Of a DNA stretch of 64,000 nucleotides, positions 53,990 to 62,585 are shown piece after piece. A model generated the notes under the pieces. It was not told the origin of the DNA. It made no database searches and was given only the letters and a program-made list of their open reading frames with translations. Each line of letters begins with the position of its first letter. The first letter of the stretch is position 1. The position numbers were made by a program, and so were the translations under genes. Source of the DNA: Bacteroidales bacterium (GTDB lineage Bacteria > Bacteroidota > Bacteroidia > Bacteroidales > VadinHA17); NCBI GenBank assembly GCA_020201035.1, contig JAIVHO010000035.1, forward strand, positions 39,560 to 103,559. Reading direction: 5' to 3'.

Positions 53990-54814
53990 ATGAGGTATGA
54001 TCCGGTAAAGGAAAAAATCGGCAGAGTGGTGGGATCATCAGTATGGCTGAGGGTGCTTTTTTACAGGTTGCTTGACACACTGCTGCTGCGCACATGGCAC
54101 GTCAGAAAAGCCGTCCGCCGGTTTGCGGAAGAGAACAGGAACAGTGAGATCTCAGTTCTGGATGCAGGCTCAGGATTCGGACAGTACGTGTGGCGTATCC
54201 ATCGCCAAAATCCGGAATGGAAAATCACCGGGGTTGACCTGAAGGAGGAGCAGCGATCCGACTGCACCGCATTCTTTCAAAAGGCCGGTGCCGGCACCGC
54301 CGTCTCCTTTGAGACCGCTGACCTTACTCAATTCAATAGACCTGACACCTACAACCTTATCCTCTCTGTTGATGTAATGGAACATATTGAGGATGACCGT
54401 ACCGTATTCAGAAACCTCTTCAGCTCGTTGCTTCCGGGAGGATGGCTGATAATATCAACCCCATCGGACCAGGGAGGATCAGATGTGCACCATGAAGGTG
54501 ATCACTCCTTTATAGAGGAACATGTGCGCGACGGATACAGCATCACAGAGATTAGCGGTAAACTTTCAGAGGCAGGATTTGCATCCGTCACCCCGCGATA
54601 TACATACGGCATCCCAGGAGGTATAGCCTGGAAGCTGACAATGAAAATTCCGGTTACCCTTCTTAACTTGTCCTGGCTTACAGCTCCGCTGCTGCTGCCA
54701 TGGTATATGCTGGTGATAATCCCGTCACTGATCCTCAATTATGCAGATACCATTATACGTCACCGCAGGGGAACAGGTCTGCTGGTAATAGCAAAAAAAG
54801 ATCAGACAAGGTGA
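53990..54814 (+). CDS. Class I SAM-dependent methyltransferase with C-terminal membrane segment
   Basis: A 274-residue methyltransferase with VLDAGSGFGQYVWRI (about 55-69) as SAM motif I, VDLKEE as the acidic residue of motif II and LILSVDVMEHIEDD as the post-core. Its C-terminal part (about 215-250) is hydrophobic enough for two membrane-associated helices. The substrate is unknown; a lipid or envelope molecule is plausible. The ATG at 53990 is two bases past the rbfA stop, and the stop overlaps the next gene. Confidence 0.82.
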   Translation: MRYDPVKEKIGRVVGSSVWLRVLFYRLLDTLLLRTWHVRKAVRRFAEENRNSEISVLDAGSGFGQYVWRIHRQNPEWKITGVDLKEEQRSDCTAFFQKAGAGTAVSFETADLTQFNRPDTYNLILSVDVMEHIEDDRTVFRNLFSSLLPGGWLIISTPSDQGGSDVHHEGDHSFIEEHVRDGYSITEISGKLSEAGFASVTPRYTYGIPGGIAWKLTMKIPVTLLNLSWLTAPLLLPWYMLVIIPSLILNYADTIIRHRRGTGLLVIAKKDQTR

Positions 54815-56034
54815 AACTGCCGCTATATATCGCCCGCAGGTACCTCTTCGCAAAAAAATCGAGGAATGCCATTAATATTATCTCCGGCATATCGGTGGCA
54901 GGTGTTACAACCGGAACCATGGCGCTGGTGATTATCCTCTCCGTCTTCAACGGACTGGAGGAGATGGTAAAAACCATATTTGGCACCTTCGATCCTGATA
55001 TTGAGATTACAGTCAGTGAGGGCAAGGTGTTCACCCCTTCCGCCGCACAGCTTGAAGGATTAAAAGCCATTCCCGGAGTGGAGGTATGGTCAATGGTGCT
55101 GGAGGAGAACGCACTGCTTACCTACGAAGAGAGCCAGTATATAGCCACGGTAAAAGGAGTGGAGGAGTCATACAGCCACATCACAGGCCTTGACTCGGTT
55201 ATGTGGGACGGGGAGTTTATCCTCCGCTCAGAAACAGGCCGCAGCTATGCAGTGGTAGGACAGGGTGTGGCCAACTACCTCGGAATAGGACTCAACTTCC
55301 TATCCCCCATCAATATTTATTTACCCCGCCGCACAGGAAGCGCCTCATCAATCTCCACCGCCAATGCCTTTAAAAGAGAGTACATATTCCCGTCGGGGAT
55401 ATTCAGCATAGAACAGGAGTTTGATTCAAAGTATATTTTTGTGCCAATCGATATGATGCGGAATCTCCTCGACTATACCACCGAGGTGAGCGCCATAGAG
55501 GTAAAGGTAACCTCCGGTGATTACATTGAGAGTGTGCAGAAGAGTGTGACAGATCTCTTCGGACCCGGTTTTACCATAAAAAACAGCTACCAGCAACACG
55601 AGTTGTTCTACAAGGTAATGCGCTCCGAAAGACTGGCAATTTTTATTATCCTGGCATTTATTCTGCTTATCGCCTCGTTCAATATCATCGGATCACTTAC
55701 AATGCTGATAATAGAGAAAAAGAGGGATATCGGCATATTGCAGAGCCTGGGTGCAGGCAATAAACTGATAAAAAGAATCTTTCTTATTGAAGGATGGATG
55801 ATCTCACTGCTGGGAGCTGCAACCGGAATGATACTGGGAGTACTTATCTGCTGGCTGCAGCAGGAGTTCGGCCTGGTTAAACTGCAGGGGGATACCCTTA
55901 TTATAGATTCATACCCTGTTGTGGTGAAGCTTAATGACCTGCTGATGGTCATGGCCACCGTGCTGCTGATCGGTTACTGGGCCGCATGGTATCCTGTAAG
56001 ATATTTGTCACGTAAATACCTCTCTCACACATGA
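54811..56034 (+). CDS. LolC/LolE-type FtsX ABC permease
   Basis: Inner-membrane permease of the lipoprotein-release (MacB/FtsX) type, 407 residues from the GTG at 54811. The N-terminus matches LolC/E: LPLYIARRYLFAKKSRNAINIISGISVAGV. Four membrane helices (first near 20-50, three after 275) surround a periplasmic domain. The C-terminal block IEKKRDIGILQSLGA is the cytosolic coupling motif. The start codon shares bases with the methyltransferase stop (GTGA) and the stop overlaps the next gene (ATGA). Confidence 0.88.
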   Translation: MKLPLYIARRYLFAKKSRNAINIISGISVAGVTTGTMALVIILSVFNGLEEMVKTIFGTFDPDIEITVSEGKVFTPSAAQLEGLKAIPGVEVWSMVLEENALLTYEESQYIATVKGVEESYSHITGLDSVMWDGEFILRSETGRSYAVVGQGVANYLGIGLNFLSPINIYLPRRTGSASSISTANAFKREYIFPSGIFSIEQEFDSKYIFVPIDMMRNLLDYTTEVSAIEVKVTSGDYIESVQKSVTDLFGPGFTIKNSYQQHELFYKVMRSERLAIFIILAFILLIASFNIIGSLTMLIIEKKRDIGILQSLGAGNKLIKRIFLIEGWMISLLGAATGMILGVLICWLQQEFGLVKLQGDTLIIDSYPVVVKLNDLLMVMATVLLIGYWAAWYPVRYLSRKYLSHT

Positions 56035-56867
56035 TAACAAAAACCCACAGAGCAGTTATCAATCTGGTGGTAACCCTGCTTATCATAATACCCCTTCTCA
56101 CGACCGGATGCTTTAACCGTGAAAAGGAGCCAAAACCCTCCGGTATGATCTCCCGCAGTGATCTTACCACAATACTTACGGAGATGTATCTTGCAGACGG
56201 ACTCCTGAACAATCCGGCCATAAGAAAGGTTCATGAGAGTAAGGACTCCATTGAAAACTATATGGATATCATTACCCTTCACGGATTTACAAAGAGCCAG
56301 TTTGACGAGACCATCGAATACCTTTTCCTCCATAAACCAAAAACAATGGAAGCAGTGTATGAAGATGTACTGGTAAACCTGTCAAAGCTGGAGGCTGACA
56401 ACCAGAAAGCAAGGGAGGAGGAACGTACCGGCATAAACAAAAACCATTATACCGGAAAGAACAACTACTCGCTCCCCAATGAAGGGGTAAACGCAAAGGT
56501 GGAGTTAGATATACCACTTGACAAACCGGGGCAGTATATACTTAAAGCCCGGATATTGCTGTATGAGGATGACCAGACAGATAATCCGCATATCAGTATG
56601 TGGTACTGGTATGATGACGGCTCTGAGGAGGGACATATTGAACCATGGGACACTGTAGGACTCGCCAAAACAGGCAGATCAAAACTGTTCACCCTTTCAA
56701 AAGAGATGGAAGATACCCTGGCAACCCATCTCAGGGGATACCTTTTTAACCATACCGATAAACCGGGTCACTGGGAGAAGCATGGCCAGATATCAAATAT
56801 ATCAGTCACATATATTGAAAGGGAGAAATTTATCCTTGAGGATATACCTCCGGATGATCCCTTTTAA
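56031..56867 (+). CDS. DUF4296 lipoprotein
   Basis: Exported lipoprotein of 278 residues with a signal ending near Cys27 (LLTTGC). The DUF4296 domain covers about 35-130 (MISRSDLTTILTEMYLADGLL). A second beta-rich domain (about 150-278) follows, which is longer than most family members as far as I can tell. Function unknown. It is translationally coupled (ATGA overlap) to the LolC/E-like permease, so both may act on lipoprotein sorting. Confidence 0.8.
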   Translation: MITKTHRAVINLVVTLLIIIPLLTTGCFNREKEPKPSGMISRSDLTTILTEMYLADGLLNNPAIRKVHESKDSIENYMDIITLHGFTKSQFDETIEYLFLHKPKTMEAVYEDVLVNLSKLEADNQKAREEERTGINKNHYTGKNNYSLPNEGVNAKVELDIPLDKPGQYILKARILLYEDDQTDNPHISMWYWYDDGSEEGHIEPWDTVGLAKTGRSKLFTLSKEMEDTLATHLRGYLFNHTDKPGHWEKHGQISNISVTYIEREKFILEDIPPDDPF

Positions 56868-56910
56868 TTTAAACAAAGTCCCTCTGACATTTAAAGTCCC
56901 TTAATCAAAC

Positions 56911-56980
56911 CTCAACAAACCTCAACAAACCTCAACAAACCTCAACAAACCTCAACAAACCTCAACAAACCTCAACAAAC
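56911..56980. repeat. 10-bp tandem repeat, 7 copies, before the amidohydrolase gene
   Basis: The unit CTCAACAAAC is repeated seven times without change from 56911 to 56980, preceded by a degenerate half-unit and followed by CACAAAAATT. It ends 19 bp before the ATG of the amidohydrolase gene and takes up most of the gap from the DUF4296 stop. Confidence 0.97.
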
Positions 56981-56999
56981 CACAAAAATTCCCCACCGG

Positions 57000-58178
57000 A
57001 TGAAACGGTTCTCAGCCCAGTATATAATAACAGGAACGGGTACAACCCTTAAAAGGGGGATTATTACTACCACCGGTGATGGTACCATTACAGGCATTAC
57101 CAATACCGGTGGTGAACTAAGGGAGACCGGACACACCCCATTTTATAACGGCATCATTATCCCGGGATTTATAAATTGTCACTGCCACCTGGAACTGTCA
57201 TCAATGAAAGGGGCAATCCCCCCCTCAACAGACCTGCCCCGGTTTATTCAGCATGTCAGGGAAGAGCGTAACCAGTTTACCGGCACAGCAGCCCGGGCTT
57301 CACTGGAGGCCGACCGTGATATGTACGATGCCGGAATCAATGGCTGCGCAGATATATGCAACAGTTCCTCCACCTTTGAGATAAAGGAGAACAGTAAAAT
57401 AGATTATATCAGCCTGCTTGAGATTTTTGGAACAAACCCTGAGGGAGCCAACAGGCGCATTGCCGAAATCGAATCCCTGGCATCAGAAGCTGCAAAATGG
57501 TCAACACCATGGTATATAACGCCACACTCCCTGTACAGCCTCTCCCTGCCACTCCTGAGGAAGGTTAAGGATCTCACCCGCGGGAACAGGGTTACCTCAA
57601 TACATTTTATGGAATCGCCTGCCGAGAAGGAGATGATGAAGAGCGCCTCCGGCCCGCTTGCTGATTCATATATAGCAATGGGTATTACCCGTGAGATGAT
57701 GGAGCAGAGAGCCAGGAACCATACCGAGACGGTTCTCTCTCTTGTTACCCCTTCCGGCAACCTGTTGCTTATTCACAACACAGCAGCTGAAGAGAATGAC
57801 ATTGAAAGGGCTATGCAACGCGATAATATATGGTGGTGCCTCTGTCCGCTCTCAAACCGCTATATTGAGGATGCCGCACCTCCGGTAGAGAAGCTGAGAC
57901 AGCATGGAGCAGCCATTGTACTGGGAACCGACTCTCTTGCATCCAACAGCACACTCAGCATTCTTGAAGAGATGAAGGAAATAGCTGCACTGCATCCCTC
58001 AATTCCCCTCTCCGAACTGGTGAAATGGGCAACTGCCAACGGTGCTGAAGCTCTTGGCATGGATAAAAAACTGGGTACAATAGAAGTGGGTAAGAGACCC
58101 GGACTGCTGCTTCTTGAAAATATAGACCTTGAAAAACCGCACCTCACCAGGGATGTAACCCTCAGGAGGTTAATGTAA
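57000..58178 (+). CDS. Amidohydrolase, aminofutalosine-deaminase-like (MqnX-type)
   Basis: Metal-dependent deaminase of the amidohydrolase superfamily, 392 residues. The first metal pair is His61 and His63 in NCHCHLELSS; further ligands are a His in SIHFMES near 200, LLIHNT near 258 and the Asp in VLGTDSLASN near 305. The HxHLELS motif style is that of aminofutalosine deaminase in the futalosine menaquinone route, though guanine- or cytosine-type deaminases cannot be excluded. The start at 57000 lies right after a repeat tract. Convergent with the hemerythrin-like gene. Confidence 0.7.
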   Translation: MKRFSAQYIITGTGTTLKRGIITTTGDGTITGITNTGGELRETGHTPFYNGIIIPGFINCHCHLELSSMKGAIPPSTDLPRFIQHVREERNQFTGTAARASLEADRDMYDAGINGCADICNSSSTFEIKENSKIDYISLLEIFGTNPEGANRRIAEIESLASEAAKWSTPWYITPHSLYSLSLPLLRKVKDLTRGNRVTSIHFMESPAEKEMMKSASGPLADSYIAMGITREMMEQRARNHTETVLSLVTPSGNLLLIHNTAAEENDIERAMQRDNIWWCLCPLSNRYIEDAAPPVEKLRQHGAAIVLGTDSLASNSTLSILEEMKEIAALHPSIPLSELVKWATANGAEALGMDKKLGTIEVGKRPGLLLLENIDLEKPHLTRDVTLRRLM

Positions 58179-58182
58179 CAAC

Positions 58183-58602
58183 CTACTGCCTCTCCAATAT
58201 AAAGTTGGCAGCCTTGCGGTCATAGATCATCATATGCTCATCAAACCACTTTTCAAGATAAAGGTACATCTCCTTTTCAAAGCCCTTCTCTCCCTTTTCA
58301 AAGCCCTCCCTGAAAGCGATGATCCTCTTTGTAAAATCCCGGTGGTCGCCCTTGTGCGCCTCCAGATTGTCGTACCCCAGCTCGGTAAGATAAATCTCCT
58401 CCCTGAGCATATACTCCTCGAAATAGTAGATCAACTGAAAGAAGACCCTGGAGATACCCTCCTTATCAACACCAGTGGCAACCAGCTCCTTCATCATATT
58501 GATTATCTCAAGAAATTTACGTGTCTGGGCATCGTAAAGCCTGTTGTCTGACTCGTACTCCCTTTTCCAGGGATATGGATCCGGTGTTATTCTGTCAACC
58601 AT
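58183..58602 (-). CDS. Hemerythrin-domain protein lacking the Fe2 histidines
   Basis: 139-residue four-helix hemerythrin-like protein. Canonical ligands present are Glu68 in REEI, His83 and His87 in AHKGDH, His123 and Asp128 in DEHMMIYD. Missing are the first-helix His (here Thr27 after Gln26) and the second-helix His of HFxxE (here Tyr64). In hemerythrins the two missing His bind the second iron, while the three retained His bind the first. The site may therefore hold a single metal. Likely roles are oxygen, NO or redox sensing; no DNA-binding or output domain is attached. Confidence 0.82.
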   Translation of the reverse strand: MVDRITPDPYPWKREYESDNRLYDAQTRKFLEIINMMKELVATGVDKEGISRVFFQLIYYFEEYMLREEIYLTELGYDNLEAHKGDHRDFTKRIIAFREGFEKGEKGFEKEMYLYLEKWFDEHMMIYDRKAANFILERQ

Positions 58603-58734
58603 AAAATATTTTTCCTTTGGATGTCTAAAATCCCGAATATAAAGGTAATGTACAACTATTTTAATAAAATGACATATATCATTAAGCAGAAAATCTGTTT
58701 TTTCAGAGGATATTCAGTCTACTGCAATGCTCTT

Positions 58735-59370
58735 CTAACCTAAAAAGAGCAGAATAATCATAAAAGGGAGAAATCCGGCCACAAAGCCCCAGTAGACCTG
58801 TCCGGGCTTATGAGCCCCCAGGTAAAGCCTTGAAGCCATCACTACTCCCGAGAGCAGTATCAGCGCTGCCAGCCATACAGTAAGCGGAGCTCCCATCCTT
58901 ACCGAGAGAGCCATCACCGTGGCAAGCAATCCGCCCATGCCGGCCGAATGAATCGATATTTTCCATATCAGGGTCACCATCAGCAAAATAAAAACTACAA
59001 CGGATGCGGCAAGAATAAAGGATTTTATAAGTGCAGGTATCTGGTAGGAGAAAAAGATGATGGTTGTAAGTATATACATCAGAAGTCCCAGTGCCAGAGG
59101 CATCACCCTCTCTCCTGCATCAGTAAGTGAATAGGAGGAGATAATATTACGGTATCTGAACAGCGGCAGCATGGCAAGGGGTACCACCATCATATTGATC
59201 AGCACCAGCATAAAGAGAACCCTTTTGATATTGCCCGGGATATATATAAAGATGGTGGGAGCAAAAAATATTATCAGAAGACCATACAGAGGCATAAACA
59301 CCGGGTGAAACAGTATGGATACAACCTGTGATATAAGCCTTAGCGGTTCTCTCTTTTCGGTTTGGTTCAT
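58735..59370 (-). CDS. PAP2-superfamily-like membrane protein with altered motif
   Basis: 211-residue protein with about six membrane helices. The PAP2 phosphatase motifs are partly kept: GERVMP near the KxxxxxxRP position, SIHSAG for PSGH and SRLYLGAHKPGQ for SRx5Hx3D, where the last Asp is Gln. The histidines remain. It may be a phosphatase variant or a non-catalytic relative; I recall similar Bacteroidota proteins labelled PAP2. Start and rpoN stop overlap (TAATG), so it is coupled to rpoN. Confidence 0.7.
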   Translation of the reverse strand: MNQTEKREPLRLISQVVSILFHPVFMPLYGLLIIFFAPTIFIYIPGNIKRVLFMLVLINMMVVPLAMLPLFRYRNIISSYSLTDAGERVMPLALGLLMYILTTIIFFSYQIPALIKSFILAASVVVFILLMVTLIWKISIHSAGMGGLLATVMALSVRMGAPLTVWLAALILLSGVVMASRLYLGAHKPGQVYWGFVAGFLPFMIILLFLG

Positions 59371-60818
59371 TAAATCTCCTTCCTCATCCGGGCTACCGGA
59401 ATATTTAACTGTTCCCTGTATTTGGCTACGGTACGCCGTGCTATCTGGTACCCCTTTTCCTGTAGTATCTCAGTAAGCTTTTCATCGGTAAGCGGCTTGC
59501 GCTTATCCTCTGCCGTAATGCACTCCTGCAGAATAGACTTGATCTCGCGTGTTGACACCTCCTCACCACTGTCGGTCTGCATCCCTTCGGAGAAGAAGTA
59601 CTTAAGGGGTATCACCCCGAAATGGGTCTGTATATATTTGCTGTTGGCAACCCTTGATATGGTGGATATATCAAGGCCTGTAACCTCAGCTATATCCTTA
59701 AGTATCATTGGTCGAAGCTTTGTCTCATCTCCCTCCAGGAAATAGTCATACTGGTATTCCAGTATGGCATTCATGGTAACAAGAAGGGTATTCTGCCGCT
59801 GACGCATGGCATCAATAAACCACCTGGCACTGTCAAGCTTCTGCTTTACAAAGGCTACAGCATCCTTCTGTGTTCTGGTCTTTTCCTTATCCCTCACATA
59901 GGCCTCAAGCATCTCTGAATAGGTTCTGCTTACCCTCAGCTCGGGCAGATTGCGGCTGTTAAGGGTAACATCCAGCTCTCCATCCCTTTCCTCAAGGGCG
60001 AAATCGGGTACCACATGAGGGTTGGATCTGTTCATCGGATCGTGGAAAGAGCCTCCGGGCTTGGGATTAAGCCTGAGTATCTCATCCAGGGCATCCTTCA
60101 TATCCTCCTCATCTATCTCCAGTCGTGACTCAATCTTTTCGTAATGCTTTCTGGTGAACTCCTCAAAATATTTATCCAGAATGCGTTCAGCCATCGCCGT
60201 TACCGGATCACTCAGATCCTTCCGCCTGATCTGCAGCAACAATGACTCCCTCAGGTTACGTGCACCAACCCCTGCAGGCTCAAGATCATGAACTACAGCA
60301 AGCACCTCCTCAATCTCCTCCACCGAAACAATCATATTCTGGGTGAAGGCCATATCATCAACTATATTCTCAACCTCCCTCCGAAGGTAACCATCCTCAT
60401 CAATATTGCCGATAATATACTCGGCTATCACCTTTTGCTTATCAGTAAGCACCCTAAGGCCCATCTGTGCATCCAGCATCTCGTGAAAGGATGATCCGCC
60501 CGAGAACGGTATCTCATCCCTGCGCTCATCATCCCTGCTGTAATTCTGCGCCTGAAGTCTGTATTCCGGAATATCGTTATCCTCAAGGTAGTCTTCAATC
60601 GAAAATTCATCCTGATCAGCCTCTTCAAACACCTCCTCCTCCTGCTCATCAGCAGAGTGCTCCTGCTCTTCACCCTCCTCCAGGGCAGGATTCTCCTCAA
60701 TCTCCTTCTTTATCCGCTGCTCAAGCTGCATAGCAGGTATCTCCAGCAGCTTGATCATCTGTATCTGCTGCGGCGACAGTTTCTGTAACTGCTTCTGTGT
60801 CAGAGTCTGCTTAAGCAT
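59370..60818 (-). CDS. rpoN: RNA polymerase sigma-54 factor
   Basis: Alternative sigma factor that recognises -24/-12 promoters and needs an activator ATPase. The 482-residue protein has the Gln/Leu-rich region I (KQTLTQKQLQKLSPQQIQM), an acidic region II (about 48-85), the core-binding domain and the RpoN box ARRTVAKYREQLNIP near the C-terminus. All parts are present. It is 8 bp after asnS and followed by the PAP2-like gene. Candidate target: the promoter at 52348-52364. Confidence 0.97.
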   Translation of the reverse strand: MLKQTLTQKQLQKLSPQQIQMIKLLEIPAMQLEQRIKKEIEENPALEEGEEQEHSADEQEEEVFEEADQDEFSIEDYLEDNDIPEYRLQAQNYSRDDERRDEIPFSGGSSFHEMLDAQMGLRVLTDKQKVIAEYIIGNIDEDGYLRREVENIVDDMAFTQNMIVSVEEIEEVLAVVHDLEPAGVGARNLRESLLLQIRRKDLSDPVTAMAERILDKYFEEFTRKHYEKIESRLEIDEEDMKDALDEILRLNPKPGGSFHDPMNRSNPHVVPDFALEERDGELDVTLNSRNLPELRVSRTYSEMLEAYVRDKEKTRTQKDAVAFVKQKLDSARWFIDAMRQRQNTLLVTMNAILEYQYDYFLEGDETKLRPMILKDIAEVTGLDISTISRVANSKYIQTHFGVIPLKYFFSEGMQTDSGEEVSTREIKSILQECITAEDKRKPLTDEKLTEILQEKGYQIARRTVAKYREQLNIPVARMRKEI

Positions 60819-60826
60819 CTATGTTT

Positions 60827-62212
60827 TTAAAATTCAGCATTACGCGGGGTGCGGGGGAAAGGAATCACATCCCTTATATTTGACATTCCCGTTACAAAGA
60901 GAATAAGTCGTTCAAATCCAAGACCAAAACCACTGTGGGGTGCTGTACCAAACCTCCGGGTATCAAGGTACCACCACATCTCCTCCGCCGGTATACCCAT
61001 CTCTTCCATCCTCTCTTCCAGCTTCTCCATCACCTCCTCACGCTGTGATCCGCCTATTATCTCACCTATCCGCGGGAAGAGAACATCCATTCCCCTGACC
61101 GTTTTACCATCATCATTCTGCTTCATATAGAAAGCCTTGATATCCCTGGGGTAATCGGTCAGTATAACGGGCCTTTTAAAATGCTCCTCAACAAGGTACC
61201 TCTCATGCTCAGCCTGCAGGTCGCGTCCCCACCCAACAGGAAACTCCCACTTCCTGTCACTCTTCTCCAGTATCTCCACTGCCGCGGTGTAGGTGGTACG
61301 GATAAAATCATTATCGGCCACAAAACGGAGTCGCTCCAGCAAATCCTTATCAACCATCTCATTCAGAAAAGCGAGATCAGCGGAGCAGTTATCAAGGGCA
61401 TATCTTATCAGGTACCTGGTAAAATCCTCTGCCAGATCCATATTATCATTGATATCATAAAAGGCCATCTCGGGCTCTATCATCCAGAACTCCGCCAGAT
61501 GCCTTGGGGTATTTGAGTTCTCAGCCCTGAAGGTAGGACCAAATGTATATATCTCTCCAAGGGCGAGGGCCCCCAGTTCACCCTCCAGCTGCCCTGATAC
61601 AGTCAGCTTGGTATGCTTTCCGAAAAAGTCGGAACTGAAATCCACCTTACCATCTTTCCCTTTGGGCATATTGGCCAGGTCAAGGGTGGTAACGGAGAAC
61701 ATCTCACCCGCTCCCTCGGCATCGCTGCCGGTAATAATGGGTGTATGCAGGTGATAGTATCCTTTGGTGTTAAAATAGTGATGCACAGCATATGCCATGG
61801 CATGACGTATCCTCATTACTGCCCCGAAAGTGTTGGTCCTGAACCTCAGGTGGGCAATATCCCTCAGAAACTCCATCGAGTGACCCTTTTTCTGAAGCGG
61901 ATACTTCTCAGGATCGGCGGTGCCATAAAGAATAATCTCCCCGGCAATAATCTCCACTGACTGCCCCTTTCCCTGTGACTCCACAAGACTGCCGCGAACA
62001 CCTATGGCACTGCCCGTGGTAACACCCTTCATCATCTCCGCGTCAAAGGAGCCGTTGTCGGCAACCACCTGTATATTGTCAATCGTTGATCCGTCATTAA
62101 GCGCAATAAAGGAGATATTTTTGTTACCCCTGCGTGTCCTTACCCATCCCTTTACCAACACCTCACGCCCGGACTCTGATGCCAGTACCTGCTTCACTTT
62201 TTCTCTTTGCAT
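60827..62212 (-). CDS. asnS: Asparaginyl-tRNA synthetase
   Basis: Class IIb synthetase charging tRNA-Asn. The 461-residue protein has an N-terminal OB-fold anticodon domain ([17 protein letters not shown]) and catalytic motif 2 ([25 protein letters not shown]) and motif 3 ([27 protein letters not shown]). Normal length. First gene of an asnS-rpoN-PAP2-like transcript, with a -7 box 35 bp upstream. Confidence 0.98.
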   Translation of the reverse strand: MQREKVKQVLASESGREVLVKGWVRTRRGNKNISFIALNDGSTIDNIQVVADNGSFDAEMMKGVTTGSAIGVRGSLVESQGKGQSVEIIAGEIILYGTADPEKYPLQKKGHSMEFLRDIAHLRFRTNTFGAVMRIRHAMAYAVHHYFNTKGYYHLHTPIITGSDAEGAGEMFSVTTLDLANMPKGKDGKVDFSSDFFGKHTKLTVSGQLEGELGALALGEIYTFGPTFRAENSNTPRHLAEFWMIEPEMAFYDINDNMDLAEDFTRYLIRYALDNCSADLAFLNEMVDKDLLERLRFVADNDFIRTTYTAAVEILEKSDRKWEFPVGWGRDLQAEHERYLVEEHFKRPVILTDYPRDIKAFYMKQNDDGKTVRGMDVLFPRIGEIIGGSQREEVMEKLEERMEEMGIPAEEMWWYLDTRRFGTAPHSGFGLGFERLILFVTGMSNIRDVIPFPRTPRNAEF

Positions 62213-62247
62213 AACTCTCTCTTACTCGTTTTCCGTTTTTTACCTGA

Positions 62248-62255
62248 CAAAAATA
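62248..62255 (-). promoter_or_regulatory. Predicted -7 box of the asnS-rpoN operon
   Basis: On the minus strand this reads TATTTTTG, a perfect TAnnTTTG box, 35 bp upstream of the asnS ATG. Confidence 0.5.
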
Positions 62256-62276
62256 AGGATATTTTATCACAATCAG

Positions 62277-62384
62277 AGCAGAAAGAGGAAGAGGCTTGCC
62301 ATAGGTGCCAAAACCGGAAGACTACCGGGGAGCAAGCCGGAAGCAGAAAGAGAAAGAGGCTTGCCATAGGTGCCAAAACCGGAA
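62277..62384. repeat. 43-bp direct repeat, two copies 65 bp apart
   Basis: Copies at 62277-62319 and 62342-62384 differ at one position. Each contains an imperfect dyad: on the minus strand TTGGCA-CCTA-TGGCAA, whose arms differ by one mismatch. The copies lie 65-170 bp upstream of the asnS start. Confidence 0.9.
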
Positions 62385-62414
62385 AACCCCGGGTAACATA
62401 TTACCGGGGGTTTT
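62383..62414 (-). terminator. Intrinsic terminator of the uspA gene
   Basis: A 14-bp stem with one mismatch, AAAACCCCGGGTAA (62383-62396) and TTACCGGGGGTTTT (62401-62414), around a 4-base loop. Read on the minus strand it is followed by more T-rich sequence, and it lies about 170 bp after the stress-protein stop. Confidence 0.65.
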
Positions 62415-62429
62415 CAATATGAGGTTCTG

Positions 62430-62570
62430 ATAAGGCGCTCTCATTAAGGGACTCTCAACAAGGAAATCTCTAAAGAGTTCTTTTAAGAACGTCTCAATAA
62501 TGAAGTCCCGGTCAAAAAGTTCTTATCAAGGGGTTCCCTGTAAAAGATTTCTTATCAAGGGATCCCGGTA
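62430..62570. repeat. Degenerate tandem array after uspA
   Basis: The clearest pair, TTCTTATCAAGGG-type units at 62520 and 62549 (29-bp period), ends in GGTTCCCTG and GATCCCGG. Further upstream, TCTCATTAAGGGA, TCTCAACAAGGAAA and TCTCAATAATGAAG are weaker copies of the same theme. The array lies between the stress-protein stop and its terminator. Confidence 0.6.
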
Positions 62571-62585
62571 TACTGTGAGTTATTG

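Larger units (their letters stand above)
62213..62585. other. Repeat-rich spacer between asnS and the stress-protein gene
   Basis: This 373-bp gap holds the asnS -7 box, a 43-bp direct repeat in two copies (62277-62384), the terminator hairpin of the stress-protein gene (62383-62414) and a degenerate array of 20-30-bp units (about 62430-62570). No convincing coding frame is present. Confidence 0.7.

Noticed and set aside
62194..62376. 60-codon minus-strand frame with a hydrophobic start
   Set aside because: It lies in the 43-bp repeat and the asnS promoter, and its hydrophobicity comes from repeat composition.
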